Shown piece after piece: positions 1 to 5,169 of a stretch of 11,167 nt of DNA (position 1 is its first letter; every line of letters begins with the position of its first letter). The DNA lies in NCBI GenBank assembly GCA_003154135.1, contig PMCN01000180.1, positions 1 through 11,167 of the forward strand, written 5' to 3'. Source of the DNA: Acidimicrobiaceae bacterium. Its GTDB lineage: Bacteria > Actinomycetota > Acidimicrobiia > Acidimicrobiales > Ilumatobacteraceae. Made by a program: the position numbers and the translations under genes. The notes under the pieces are model-generated. The model had not been told where the DNA came from. It did no database searches and saw nothing but the letters and a program-made list of their open reading frames with translations.

Positions 1-141
1 GAGGCCGCCTACCAGGTGCACCACAACATGCACGAGGGCAAGATCGGCGTGCTCGCGCTCGCGCCGCAGGAGGGACTCGGCGTCACCGACACCGAGCTGC
101 GCGACCGCCTCGGCGACAAGCTCCACGCGTTCCGTCGCTGA
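1..141 (+). CDS. ccr: Crotonyl-CoA carboxylase/reductase, C-terminal end (partial)
   Basis: Only the last 46 codons are inside the window; the reading frame is open from base 1 and stops at TGA 139-141. The peptide carries the pattern EAAYQVHHNMHEGKIGVL followed by LAPQEGLGV, which I recognise as the end of the zinc-free medium-chain dehydrogenase domain of actinobacterial crotonyl-CoA carboxylase/reductase. That enzyme reductively carboxylates crotonyl-CoA to ethylmalonyl-CoA with NADPH, in the cytoplasm, for the ethylmalonyl-CoA pathway or polyketide extender supply. The catalytic and cofactor-binding parts lie outside the window, so the assignment rests on the tail alone. A related medium-chain reductase is the main alternative. 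The gene ends 5 nt from the convergent ABM gene. Confidence 0.72.
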   Translation, partial: EAAYQVHHNMHEGKIGVLALAPQEGLGVTDTELRDRLGDKLHAFRR

Positions 142-146
142 GGCGC

Positions 147-458
147 TCAGCCGGTGTGGTGGAAGCGGTGGTCGTACGTGACCTCGGCGACCTGGATGGA
201 GTACTCGGCGTAGAACTCGGCGATGCCACGACGCTGCGCGTCGCGGTGCTCGGGGTGGTCGCGCCACGCATCGTGCGAGGCCTTGTCGGCGAACGTGACC
301 ACGGTGACGCGTTCACCATCGGGCGACGAGAACGTCTTCGCGTCGACGAAGCCGGGCATCGACGAGGCGAGCTCGTGGATGTGCGGGGCGAGCACCGAGT
401 AGTCGGCCGCGCTCTCGTCGCGCAGCCGGTTGCGGAACACGGTGACGATCTGGCTCAT
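147..458 (-). CDS. ABM-fold (antibiotic biosynthesis monooxygenase-like) protein
   Basis: A 103-residue single-domain protein with the layout of the dimeric alpha+beta barrel ABM family: an N-terminal strand (SQIVTVFRNRL), a helix with PHIHELASSMPGFVDAKTF, then a strand (ERVTVVTFADKASHDAWRDH) and HPEHRDAQRRGIAEFYAEYSIQVAEV. The W-R-x-H-P-E-H stretch is typical of this family. Members include quinol monooxygenases and heme-degrading enzymes, but many have no known reaction, and nothing here fixes the substrate. It is predicted cytosolic, with no signal peptide. It lies 40 nt downstream of the racemase gene on the same strand, separated by a hairpin, and has no Shine-Dalgarno sequence. TAACAA 6 nt before the ATG is a poor -10 candidate. 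Confidence 0.8.
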   Translation of the reverse strand: MSQIVTVFRNRLRDESAADYSVLAPHIHELASSMPGFVDAKTFSSPDGERVTVVTFADKASHDAWRDHPEHRDAQRRGIAEFYAEYSIQVAEVTYDHRFHHTG

Positions 459-469
459 CGTGCGTTGTT

Positions 470-487
470 AGCACCGCCGACGGTGCT
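470..487 (-). terminator. Hairpin after the racemase gene
   Basis: A perfect 7-bp stem (AGCACCG / CGGTGCT) with a 4-nt loop lies 11 nt beyond the racemase stop codon and just before the ABM gene. There is no U-run after it, so it is at best an intrinsic-terminator-like structure of the kind common in high-GC genomes. Confidence 0.4.
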
Positions 488-498
488 CGACCATCGAT

Positions 499-1500
499 TT
501 ACCGGAGCTGGAACCCGCGGCCGAGTGGATCGCGTTCGTCGAGGACGAAGCGGTGCTCGCCGGTGCGGTAGGCAGCTCCCTCCACTTCGGTGATGTACGC
601 GGTGCGACCCTCGGCGGCGACGGTCTGCCGCACGCGACCGTGGAAGCGCGACCCGATGATGCTGTCGTGGGTGAGCACCTGGCCGGGCGCGAGTGTGCCG
701 TCGTCGGCCAGCAGCGTGAGCCGCGCGCTGGTGCCGGAACCGCACGGCGAACGATCGACCTCGCCGTCGGCGAAGATGGTGCAGTTGCGCTGGTGCACCG
801 AGCCGTCGCCGGTGGTGATGGCCTCGAACCAGATGGTGCCGTACACGCCCGACAGGCGCGGGTCGCTCGGGTGGCGGGCCTCGGGCGTGTCGTCGAGGGC
901 CCACTTGATGGCACGCCCGACGGCGATGAGGTCGCCGAGGTGCGTGGGGTCGACGTGCAGGCCGAGCGAACCGGCGTCGACGCTGGCGTAGATGGCGCCG
1001 CCGTAGGAGAGGTCGGCGGTGGTGGGGCCGAGCGCGGTGGTGACCGCCATGCCGCGGGCGAGCACGTACGACGGCACGTTGACGAAGCGCGCCGACACCA
1101 CCCGCCCGGCCTCGCGACGAACCGATGCGCGCAGCCGGCCGCTGGGCACGTCGATGATCACCTCTGTCTCCCCGTCGTGCGGCGCGGCCACGATGCCCGC
1201 GTCGACCGCGTAGGTGGCGAGCGCGATGGTGCCGTGGCCGCATGCAGTGGAGAAGCCGTCCTTGTGCCAGAACAGCACGCCGAGGTGCGCGCCGTCGTCG
1301 TCGGGTGGTACGAGGAACCCCCCGTACATGTCGGCGTGACCGCGGGGTTCGTTGCAGAGCAGGGCGCGCACCGCGTCGAGCTCGCCGTGGATGGCCGACT
1401 CGCGACGGTCGAGGATGGTGCGCCCGGCCGGCTCGGGTGCGCCGGCGGTGACGATGCGGAACGGCTCGCCGGCGGTGTGGTAGTCGATGGTGGTCAGCAC
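499..1500 (-). CDS. Proline racemase-family enzyme (racemase or hydroxyproline epimerase)
   Basis: 333 residues, the usual family length. The N-terminus has the family signature DYHTAGEPFRIV. Both catalytic thiols are present: Cys87 in STACGHG and Cys253 in DRSPCGSGTSA. In this family two Cys mean a two-base racemase or epimerase (proline, 4-hydroxyproline or a related cyclic imino acid), whereas trans-3-hydroxyproline dehydratases replace the second Cys by Thr. The substrate cannot be set from sequence. I chose GTG at 1498-1500: an AGGAG sequence sits 6 nt before it, the family signature starts right after it, and a longer open frame to 1611 would only add unconserved residues overlapping arsR. 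It follows arsR by 34 nt on the same strand, so co-transcription is possible, although no arsenic role is known for this family. Confidence 0.88.
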   Translation of the reverse strand: MLTTIDYHTAGEPFRIVTAGAPEPAGRTILDRRESAIHGELDAVRALLCNEPRGHADMYGGFLVPPDDDGAHLGVLFWHKDGFSTACGHGTIALATYAVDAGIVAAPHDGETEVIIDVPSGRLRASVRREAGRVVSARFVNVPSYVLARGMAVTTALGPTTADLSYGGAIYASVDAGSLGLHVDPTHLGDLIAVGRAIKWALDDTPEARHPSDPRLSGVYGTIWFEAITTGDGSVHQRNCTIFADGEVDRSPCGSGTSARLTLLADDGTLAPGQVLTHDSIIGSRFHGRVRQTVAAEGRTAYITEVEGAAYRTGEHRFVLDERDPLGRGFQLR

Positions 1501-1505
1501 CCGGG

Positions 1506-1510
1506 TCTCC
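1506..1510 (-). promoter_or_regulatory. Shine-Dalgarno sequence deciding the racemase start
   Basis: AGGAG with a 6-nt spacer to GTG 1498-1500. It supports the 333-residue start over the longer open frame. Confidence 0.75.
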
Positions 1511-1522
1511 TGTGTGTGCGCC

Positions 1523-1538
1523 CTGAGCGACGGCTCAG
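1523..1538 (-). terminator. Small hairpin over the arsR stop codon
   Basis: A perfect 6-bp inverted repeat CTGAGC / GCTCAG with a 4-nt loop covers the arsR stop codon. It has no U-tract. It may attenuate read-through from arsR into the racemase gene, or may be chance. Confidence 0.25.
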
Positions 1539-1897
1539 CGCAGCGCGGTGCGCAGTTGATCGAGACGGCCGGGCACCACGTGATACCAGGCCCAGGTGCC
1601 GCGCTTGTCACTGGTGACGAGGCCGGCCTCGCGCAGCACCTTCAGGTGGTGGCTCACGGTGGGCTGTGAACGACCCGAAGGCTCGATGAGGTCGCACACG
1701 CAAGCGCCGCTCGTGCCGGTGGATGCGACGAGCGAGAGCAGGTGCAGGCGCACGGGGTCGGCCAGCGCAGCGAAGCCCTTCGCCAGCTCGGCAGCATCGT
1801 GCTCGTCGAACTCGGCGCTGCCCACCGGCGTGCAGCAGGCGCCGAGCGCTGCGAGTGTTCGTTTCGTGGTCGTGGTCGTGGTCGTGGTCGCGGTCAC
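1535..1897 (-). CDS. arsR: ArsR/SmtB-family metalloregulator, arsenite-responsive type
   Basis: A 120-residue winged-helix repressor. It has the dimerisation helix (ELAKGFAALADPVRLHLLSLV, about residues 37-57), the metal-sensing motif Cys66-Val-Cys68-Asp-Leu, the recognition helix region SQPTVSHHLKVLREAGLV (77-94) and the wing GTWAWYHVVP. A vicinal Cys21-Cys22 pair near the N-terminus resembles the actinobacterial ArsR type, in which an N-terminal Cys pair works with a Cys in the helix motif to bind As(III). ArsR repressors leave DNA when As(III) or Sb(III) binds. The start is GTG 1895-1897 with GGAGG 4 nt upstream; an upstream TTG at 1922-1924 lies inside the operator and is unlikely. Residues 4-11 are eight Thr encoded by an ACCACG hexamer repeat. 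It is divergent from the arsI-like gene and probably represses both directions. Confidence 0.92.
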   Translation of the reverse strand: MTATTTTTTTTKRTLAALGACCTPVGSAEFDEHDAAELAKGFAALADPVRLHLLSLVASTGTSGACVCDLIEPSGRSQPTVSHHLKVLREAGLVTSDKRGTWAWYHVVPGRLDQLRTALR

Positions 1898-1917
1898 GGC
1901 GCCTCCAGAAGAATGTA

Positions 1918-1945
1918 TTGACAATCATCGATATATGGCTAGGAT
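1918..1945 (+). promoter_or_regulatory. Promoter of the arsI-like gene
   Basis: Consensus -35 TTGACA (1918-1923), a 16-nt spacer and -10 TAGGAT (1940-1945). Transcription would start near 1952 and give a leader of about 36 nt that carries the GGGAG ribosome binding site at 1977-1981. It lies inside the inverted repeat. It is the only promoter in the window with both hexamers near consensus. Confidence 0.7.
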
Positions 1946-1957
1946 GCGCATATCGAC
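1933..1957 (-). promoter_or_regulatory. Possible arsR promoter
   Basis: On the reverse strand TTGTCG followed 18 nt later by TATATC (or 17 nt later by ATATAT) is the best -35/-10 pair ahead of arsR. It overlaps the operator and is weaker than the forward promoter. Confidence 0.4.
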
Positions 1958-1987
1958 AACCGTCAATCTACTCCGCGGGAGCATCTC

Positions 1988-2389
1988 ATGTCACGACTTC
2001 AACTGGCCCTCAACGTCTCCGATCTCGACGAGGCCATCACCTTCTACACCAAGCTGTTCGGCACCGCTCCCGCCAAGGTGCGGCCCGGCTACGCCAACTT
2101 CGCCATCGCCGAACCCCCGCTCAAGCTCGTGCTGTTCGCCGGCGTGGGTGAGCCCGGCTCCATCAACCACCTCGGCGTCGAGGTGGAGACGCCCGAGCAG
2201 GTCACCGACGCCATCCAACGGCTGCAGGCCGAGGGCATGGCCACCGACATCGAGGAGCACACCACGTGCTGCTACGCGGTGCAGGACAAGGTGTGGGTCG
2301 ACGGGCCCGACTCGCAGCGCTGGGAGGTCTACACGGTGTTGGCCGACGCCGCCGTGATGACCCCGGAGCCTGGTGGATGCTGCGCGTGA
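1988..2389 (+). CDS. arsI: ArsI/CadI-like VOC-fold protein (organoarsenical C-As lyase or cadmium/arsenite-induced protein)
   Basis: 133 residues, one vicinal-oxygen-chelate fold unit. It closely follows the pattern of mycobacterial CadI and actinobacterial ArsI: SRLQLALNVSDLDEAITFY at the start, then PGYANFAIAEPPLKLVL, NHLGVEV and TTCCYAVQDKVWV, with RWEVYTVLAD near the end. Predicted Fe(II) ligands are Gln5, His61 and Glu113, and the vicinal Cys94-Cys95 pair is the trivalent-arsenic binding site described for ArsI. A second Cys pair (131-132) sits at the C-terminus. ArsI is a dioxygen-dependent lyase that removes methyl or aryl groups from As(III). ATG 1988 has GGGAG 6 nt upstream. The divergent arsR with the shared operator supports arsenic control. 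No arsM, efflux pump or arsenate reductase is nearby, so the precise role (lyase or CadI-like) stays open. Confidence 0.88.
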   Translation: MSRLQLALNVSDLDEAITFYTKLFGTAPAKVRPGYANFAIAEPPLKLVLFAGVGEPGSINHLGVEVETPEQVTDAIQRLQAEGMATDIEEHTTCCYAVQDKVWVDGPDSQRWEVYTVLADAAVMTPEPGGCCA

Positions 2390-2395
2390 CGCGCA
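2381..2395 (+). terminator. Hairpin with the arsI stop codon as its loop
   Basis: TGCGCG (2381-2386) pairs perfectly with CGCGCA (2390-2395), and the 3-nt loop is exactly the stop codon TGA. No U-run follows. It could mark the transcript end, but it may be chance in GC-rich sequence. Confidence 0.3.
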
Positions 2396-2429
2396 CACCA
2401 ATGTTCTCGACCGACTGAGCGCCGCCGCG

Positions 2430-2435
2430 TACGAT
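2430..2435 (+). promoter_or_regulatory. -10 element TACGAT, leaderless start of the first DinB gene
   Basis: TACGAT lies 7 nt before ATG 2443, and there is no Shine-Dalgarno sequence. A TCGACC at 2407-2412, 17 nt further up, could be a weak -35. Confidence 0.6.
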
Positions 2436-2442
2436 CTCACCG

Positions 2443-2982
2443 ATGGGCGATGCCATCGAAGCGTGTGAGGTCTGCGGGTACGTGTGGGACGCAGTCACGG
2501 CCACTGATGCAGCGGTGCGTGCCCGTGCCTCGACGGAGGCGTTCGCCGCGTTGCTCGAGGCACATCCCGAAGCGTCGCTGGTGCGGCCGTCGGCCGATCG
2601 TTGGTCGGCGCTCGAGTACGGCTGCCACACGCGCGACGTGCTCTACAACCTTCGCGACCGCATCGTGCTCGGCATCGTCGAGGACAACCCACGCCCGCAT
2701 GCGCTGCACGGCACGCCCAGGGTCGACGGCGGCCTGTACGCAGATGACACGCCGGCGTCGTTGGCGACCGATCTCCGTGCGGCCGGCGAGCTGTTCGCCC
2801 GCACGCTCGACCGCATGCCACGCGATGCGTTCGATCGCCCCATTCACTACTCGTGGCCGCGAGAGGCAACACGCACGTTGCGCTGGGTTGCCTCGCAAGC
2901 GGTTCACGAGTGCGAGCACCACCTCGACGACGCTCGCGAGAACGTGAGCGGCGACCAGTCGAGTGCAGCACGCCTGATCTGA
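2443..2982 (+). CDS. DinB-fold protein with N-terminal Cys pair
   Basis: 179 residues with the four-helix DinB/mycothiol-dependent enzyme layout. A His in the second helix (His62, in YGCHTRDVLYNLRDRI) and an HxxxH pair in the last helix (His155 and His159, in QAVHECEHHLDDA) would form the three-His metal site typical of the superfamily. The N-terminus adds CEVCGYVWD, with Cys8 and Cys11 as CxxC, which might bind a metal or be redox active. Known members include mycothiol-dependent transferases and isomerases and bacillithiol transferases, but most are uncharacterised. The substrate is unknown here, and mycothiol use is only plausible because the host looks actinobacterial. It is followed 22 nt later by a second DinB-fold gene with its own promoter element. 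Predicted cytosolic. Confidence 0.8.
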   Translation: MGDAIEACEVCGYVWDAVTATDAAVRARASTEAFAALLEAHPEASLVRPSADRWSALEYGCHTRDVLYNLRDRIVLGIVEDNPRPHALHGTPRVDGGLYADDTPASLATDLRAAGELFARTLDRMPRDAFDRPIHYSWPREATRTLRWVASQAVHECEHHLDDARENVSGDQSSAARLI

Positions 2983-2991
2983 CGCGTTCGG

Positions 2992-2997
2992 TACTGT
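2992..2997 (+). promoter_or_regulatory. -10 element TACTGT, leaderless start of the second DinB gene
   Basis: TACTGT is 7 nt before GTG 3005, with no Shine-Dalgarno sequence and no clear -35. It supports GTG 3005 as the start. Confidence 0.55.
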
Positions 2998-3004
2998 TCG
3001 GCGC

Positions 3005-3574
3005 GTGACATACGTGCCGAACCCGTGGGAACCGCCGATGGCGGGGACCGAAGTCGAACACCTCGTCGGATCGCTCGAGCGGCTGCGCGCCACGTTCGCG
3101 TGGAAGGCGCGCGGCCTCGATGCGGCGGGCCTTTCGTACCGACTTCCGTCGTCGGCGCTGTCGCTGGGCAGGTTGCTCAAGCACCTGTCCCGCGCCGAGG
3201 ACGAGATGTTCACCCGGAAGCTGTGGGGCGAGCCGGTGTCGGAACCGTGGCGCTCGGCGCCGTGGCCCGACGATCCCGATTGGGACTTCAACTCGGCCGA
3301 CGGTGATTCGCCCGCCGACCTGTACGCGTCGTGGACTGCCACCGTCGACCGATCGCGGGCGAGCGTGCGCCGCGCACTGGCCGACGGCGGACTCGACCAC
3401 GAGGCTCACCTCGGTTGGAACGGCACCCACGTGAGCCTGCGCCGATTGCTGTTCGACCTCGTCGAGGAGTACGGCCGCCACACCGGCCACGCCGATCTCC
3501 TGCGCGAAGCCATCGACGGTGTCGCCGGCGAGGACCCGCCGGCCGACCTCGCCTGGCCCGACCCCCTCGGCTGA
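3005..3574 (+). CDS. DinB-family protein, DUF664 type
   Basis: 189 residues that fit the actinobacterial DUF664 branch of the DinB superfamily: GTEVEHLVGSLERLRATF near the start, LGRLLKHLSRAEDEMF (His60) in the second helix, a central acidic W-rich loop (residues 82-100), and HVSLRRLLFDLVEEYGRHTGHADLLREAIDG near the end. His60, His159 and His162 are the probable metal ligands. Proteins of this type are widespread in Streptomyces and relatives, often in several copies, and are thought to be thiol-dependent metalloenzymes, but no reaction is established for this group. The start is GTG 3005, behind a TACTGT element. It is only distantly similar to the preceding DinB gene, so the pair looks like two subfamilies side by side rather than a recent duplication. 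Confidence 0.85.
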   Translation: MTYVPNPWEPPMAGTEVEHLVGSLERLRATFAWKARGLDAAGLSYRLPSSALSLGRLLKHLSRAEDEMFTRKLWGEPVSEPWRSAPWPDDPDWDFNSADGDSPADLYASWTATVDRSRASVRRALADGGLDHEAHLGWNGTHVSLRRLLFDLVEEYGRHTGHADLLREAIDGVAGEDPPADLAWPDPLG

Positions 3575-3590
3575 GTCGGCGTCGCTCAGC
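3570..3590 (+). terminator. Hairpin spanning the stop codon of the DUF664 gene
   Basis: GCTGAG and CTCAGC form a perfect 6-bp stem with a 9-nt loop over the TGA stop. It is weak by itself but sits 10 nt ahead of the long hairpin. Confidence 0.25.
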
Positions 3591-3600
3591 ATGATTCGCG

Positions 3601-3648
3601 CCCACGGGTCCGAAACGTCCCACTTCTGGGACGTTTCGTTCCCGTGGG
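3601..3648. terminator. Long palindromic hairpin between convergent genes, likely bidirectional terminator
   Basis: CCCACGGG (3601-3608) pairs with CCCGTGGG (3641-3648), and CGAAACGTCCCA (3611-3622) pairs with TGGGACGTTTCG (3627-3638). A 2x2 internal loop joins the two stems and the apical loop is CTTC. All 20 pairs are Watson-Crick. It lies between the 3' ends of the DUF664 gene and the GNAT gene, where a terminator working in both directions would belong. No U-tract is present on either strand, so a dispersed palindromic repeat is the alternative. Confidence 0.6.
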
Positions 3649-3661
3649 TGGGGAACCACCC
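3646..3661. repeat. GNRA-loop hairpin competing with the long hairpin
   Basis: GGGTGG and CCACCC form a 6-bp stem with a GGAA loop, which fits the GNRA class on the + strand. It shares bases 3646-3648 with the right arm of the long hairpin, so the two compete at their base. Confidence 0.45.
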
Positions 3662-3697
3662 GTCGGTGCGAGGTTTCGCGCCCGACCCGGACTGAAG

Positions 3698-3719
3698 CGG
3701 GACATGGCCGGCCGTCCCG
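3698..3719. repeat. Inverted repeat with palindromic loop
   Basis: CGGGAC and GTCCCG form a 6-bp stem around a 10-nt loop that contains the palindrome GGCCGGCC. It is part of the same structured gap and its role is unknown. Confidence 0.35.
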
Positions 3720-3734
3720 AGTGCGGCGGGCGAC

Positions 3735-3765
3735 GGCCAGGACAGGGACCGGCCAGGACAGGGAC
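3735..3765. repeat. Tandem duplication of a 15-nt unit
   Basis: GGCCAGGACAGGGAC occurs at 3735-3749 and again, identical, at 3751-3765, with one base between (period 16). It lies just past the end of the GNAT gene. The perfect identity suggests recent slippage or a maintained site. Confidence 0.8.
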
Positions 3766-3772
3766 GGGGCGA

Positions 3773-4210
3773 TCAGGCTTCCGACGAGTACCGGTACACG
3801 TTGGTCTCGCGGGGGACGAAGCCGATGCGTTGGTAGAGGCGGTTCGCCGCTTCGCGCGACGGGCGCGAGGTGAGGTCGACGGTCTTCGCCCCCTTCGACT
3901 CGGCCAACTGCAGGGCGAACCGGTTGAGCTGGTCGCCCACGCCATGCCCGCGTGCCGAGTCGTCGACCACGACGTCCTCGATCCAGGCGCGCACGCCGGT
4001 GGGGATGCGGAACGTCACCAGTGTGAGCGTGCCCACGATGGCGCCGTCGAGGCGGGCGACGACCACGTCGCTGGCATCGGAGCGGATCATCTCGGCGAGC
4101 TCGTCGTGGCCGGGCGGCGGTGAGCTCTTCGACAGCTGCGGGATGAGGCGGGCGAAGGCCGCAGCCAGCTCGGGGGTGGCCTCGGTGGCGATCTCGATGA
4201 CGACACTCAC
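3773..4210 (-). CDS. GNAT-family N-acetyltransferase
   Basis: 145 residues, one GNAT domain. The acetyl-CoA binding segment is clear: the strand AWIEDVVVDDSARGHGVGDQL carries the R-G-x-G-x-G/A type pyrophosphate loop (RGHGVG), followed by the helix NRFALQLAESKGAKTVDL and the motif NRLYQRIGFVPRETNVYRY near the C-terminus. Such enzymes transfer acetyl from acetyl-CoA to an amine; the acceptor cannot be predicted. The start is GTG 4208-4210: a TAGCGT element lies 7 nt before it and the fold begins immediately (MSVVIEIATEATPE). A longer open frame to 4378 would run through the divergent SCO6745-family gene and is rejected. Predicted cytosolic. Confidence 0.9.
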   Translation of the reverse strand: MSVVIEIATEATPELAAAFARLIPQLSKSSPPPGHDELAEMIRSDASDVVVARLDGAIVGTLTLVTFRIPTGVRAWIEDVVVDDSARGHGVGDQLNRFALQLAESKGAKTVDLTSRPSREAANRLYQRIGFVPRETNVYRYSSEA

Positions 4211-4217
4211 CCGGCCC

Positions 4218-4223
4218 ACGCTA
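4218..4223 (-). promoter_or_regulatory. -10 element TAGCGT, leaderless start of the GNAT gene
   Basis: On the reverse strand TAGCGT is 7 nt before GTG 4210. It faces the opposite element at 4252, so the 53-nt gap holds two divergent leaderless promoters. Confidence 0.55.
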
Positions 4224-4251
4224 CGGCACGACGATGAGCGGTGCACCGACC

Positions 4252-4257
4252 TAACGT
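4252..4257 (+). promoter_or_regulatory. -10 element TAACGT, leaderless start of the SCO6745-family gene
   Basis: TAACGT is 6 nt before ATG 4264, with no Shine-Dalgarno sequence and no clear -35. Confidence 0.55.
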
Positions 4258-4263
4258 GCGCCC

Positions 4264-5148
4264 ATGCAGCCCGAACGCGCTCTTGCCGCCGCCCTCGAAC
4301 CCGTGGTCGGGCAGGTGTACTTCTCCCCCGAGTGTCACGCCAACTACGAGGCACTCGGCTTCCAGGCGAGTCGCGCACTGTCCAACGGGGTCGCGATGCC
4401 CGACGGCCCGGCCTACTTCACGAGTCGCGGGTCGCTCATGGGGCAGGTGCCCGGCGAACTGGTCGCCGCCGCGTTCGCCGTCTTCAACCCCGAGGCCGTC
4501 GTGCCGTCGGTGGCGTTCGGCTGGACCCGCACCGACGCCGCCACGATCCGTGCCGCCCGCGACGCCGGCGCCATCGCCCAGCTCGAACGCATCCTCGGTC
4601 CCGCCCCTGCCGGGGTCGAGCGTGCTCGCGAACTGCTGTCGCTCGCGGTCGAGCCGCTGCGCCCCGAGGGCCGTCCGCTCTACGCGGGCGTGCTGTCGCA
4701 GCCCGTGCCGGGCACCGACCTCGGCGCCGTGTGGCGGCTGGGCGACATGCTGCGCGAGTACCGCGGCGACAGCCACACCGCGGCTTGGATCAGCGCCGGC
4801 TTCGACGCCACGGAGATCGGCTTGATGAGCGAGCTGTACTGGGGTCTGCCGATGCGCAGCTACAGCCGCACTCGGGCCTGGACCGACGCACAGTTCGACG
4901 CTGCCCACGAGCGGTTGAAGTCGCGTGGCATGGTCGACGAGGTGGGCTTCACCAGTGCCGGACGTGCGGCCCGTGAAGCCGTCGAAGAGCACACCGACGT
5001 GCAGATGGCCGGCATGGTGGCAGCACTTGGCGACCACATGTCGGAACTGGTCGACATCCTCACGCCCTGGGGTCAGGCCGTGCGCGACGGGCACGGCTAC
5101 CCGGCCAGCGGCCCCCACGATCTGGCCGACCTGGCCACACGTGGCTGA
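4264..5148 (+). CDS. SCO6745-family conserved actinobacterial protein
   Basis: 294 residues. The opening ALEPVVGQVYFSPECHANYEALGF, then GPAYFTSRGSLMGQVPGELVAAAFAVFNPEAVVPSVAFGW, match what I know of the SCO6745 family, which is common in actinobacteria and often described as helix-turn-helix-like; its function is not established. The second half (about 195-260) holds a predicted winged-helix-like region (WTDAQFDAAHERLKSRGMVDEVGFTSAGRAAREAVEEHTD) that resembles MarR-type HTH segments with a strand-turn-strand wing, suggesting DNA or ligand binding. No signal peptide or membrane segment is seen. It starts at ATG 4264 behind a TAACGT element and is followed 21 nt later by the selenoprotein candidate, which has its own element. 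No functional link between the two is evident. Confidence 0.8.
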   Translation: MQPERALAAALEPVVGQVYFSPECHANYEALGFQASRALSNGVAMPDGPAYFTSRGSLMGQVPGELVAAAFAVFNPEAVVPSVAFGWTRTDAATIRAARDAGAIAQLERILGPAPAGVERARELLSLAVEPLRPEGRPLYAGVLSQPVPGTDLGAVWRLGDMLREYRGDSHTAAWISAGFDATEIGLMSELYWGLPMRSYSRTRAWTDAQFDAAHERLKSRGMVDEVGFTSAGRAAREAVEEHTDVQMAGMVAALGDHMSELVDILTPWGQAVRDGHGYPASGPHDLADLATRG

Positions 5149-5157
5149 CGGCACGAG

Positions 5158-5163
5158 TACGGT
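5158..5163 (+). promoter_or_regulatory. -10 element TACGGT, leaderless start of the selenoprotein candidate
   Basis: TACGGT is 6 nt before ATG 5170. The intact, standard-looking start signal argues that the gene is expressed rather than decayed. Confidence 0.55.
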
Positions 5164-5169
5164 GCTCCC

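Larger units (their letters stand above)
1918..1966. promoter_or_regulatory. ArsR operator: 17-nt inverted repeat between arsR and arsI
   Basis: Left arm TTGACAATCATCGATAT (1918-1934) and right arm 1950-1966, whose reverse complement is TTGACGGTTGTCGATAT, match at 13 of 17 positions around a 15-nt centre. Smaller ATCGAT/ATATCG elements lie inside the arms. The repeat covers the forward promoter and the likely reverse one, so a bound ArsR dimer (or two) would block both genes. The region is clearly AT-richer than its surroundings. Confidence 0.75.

Noticed and set aside
1501..1611. The longer N-terminus of the racemase
   Set aside because: The added 37 residues are unconserved and overlap arsR; a Shine-Dalgarno sequence supports GTG 1498-1500.
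553..1617. A 354-codon + strand open frame over the racemase gene
   Set aside because: It is the antisense shadow of a well-recognised racemase; its composition is not protein-like.
3601..3661. CRISPR array or transposon end
   Set aside because: There is no series of spaced repeats, no cas or transposase gene, and no flanking target duplication; the elements are local inverted repeats.
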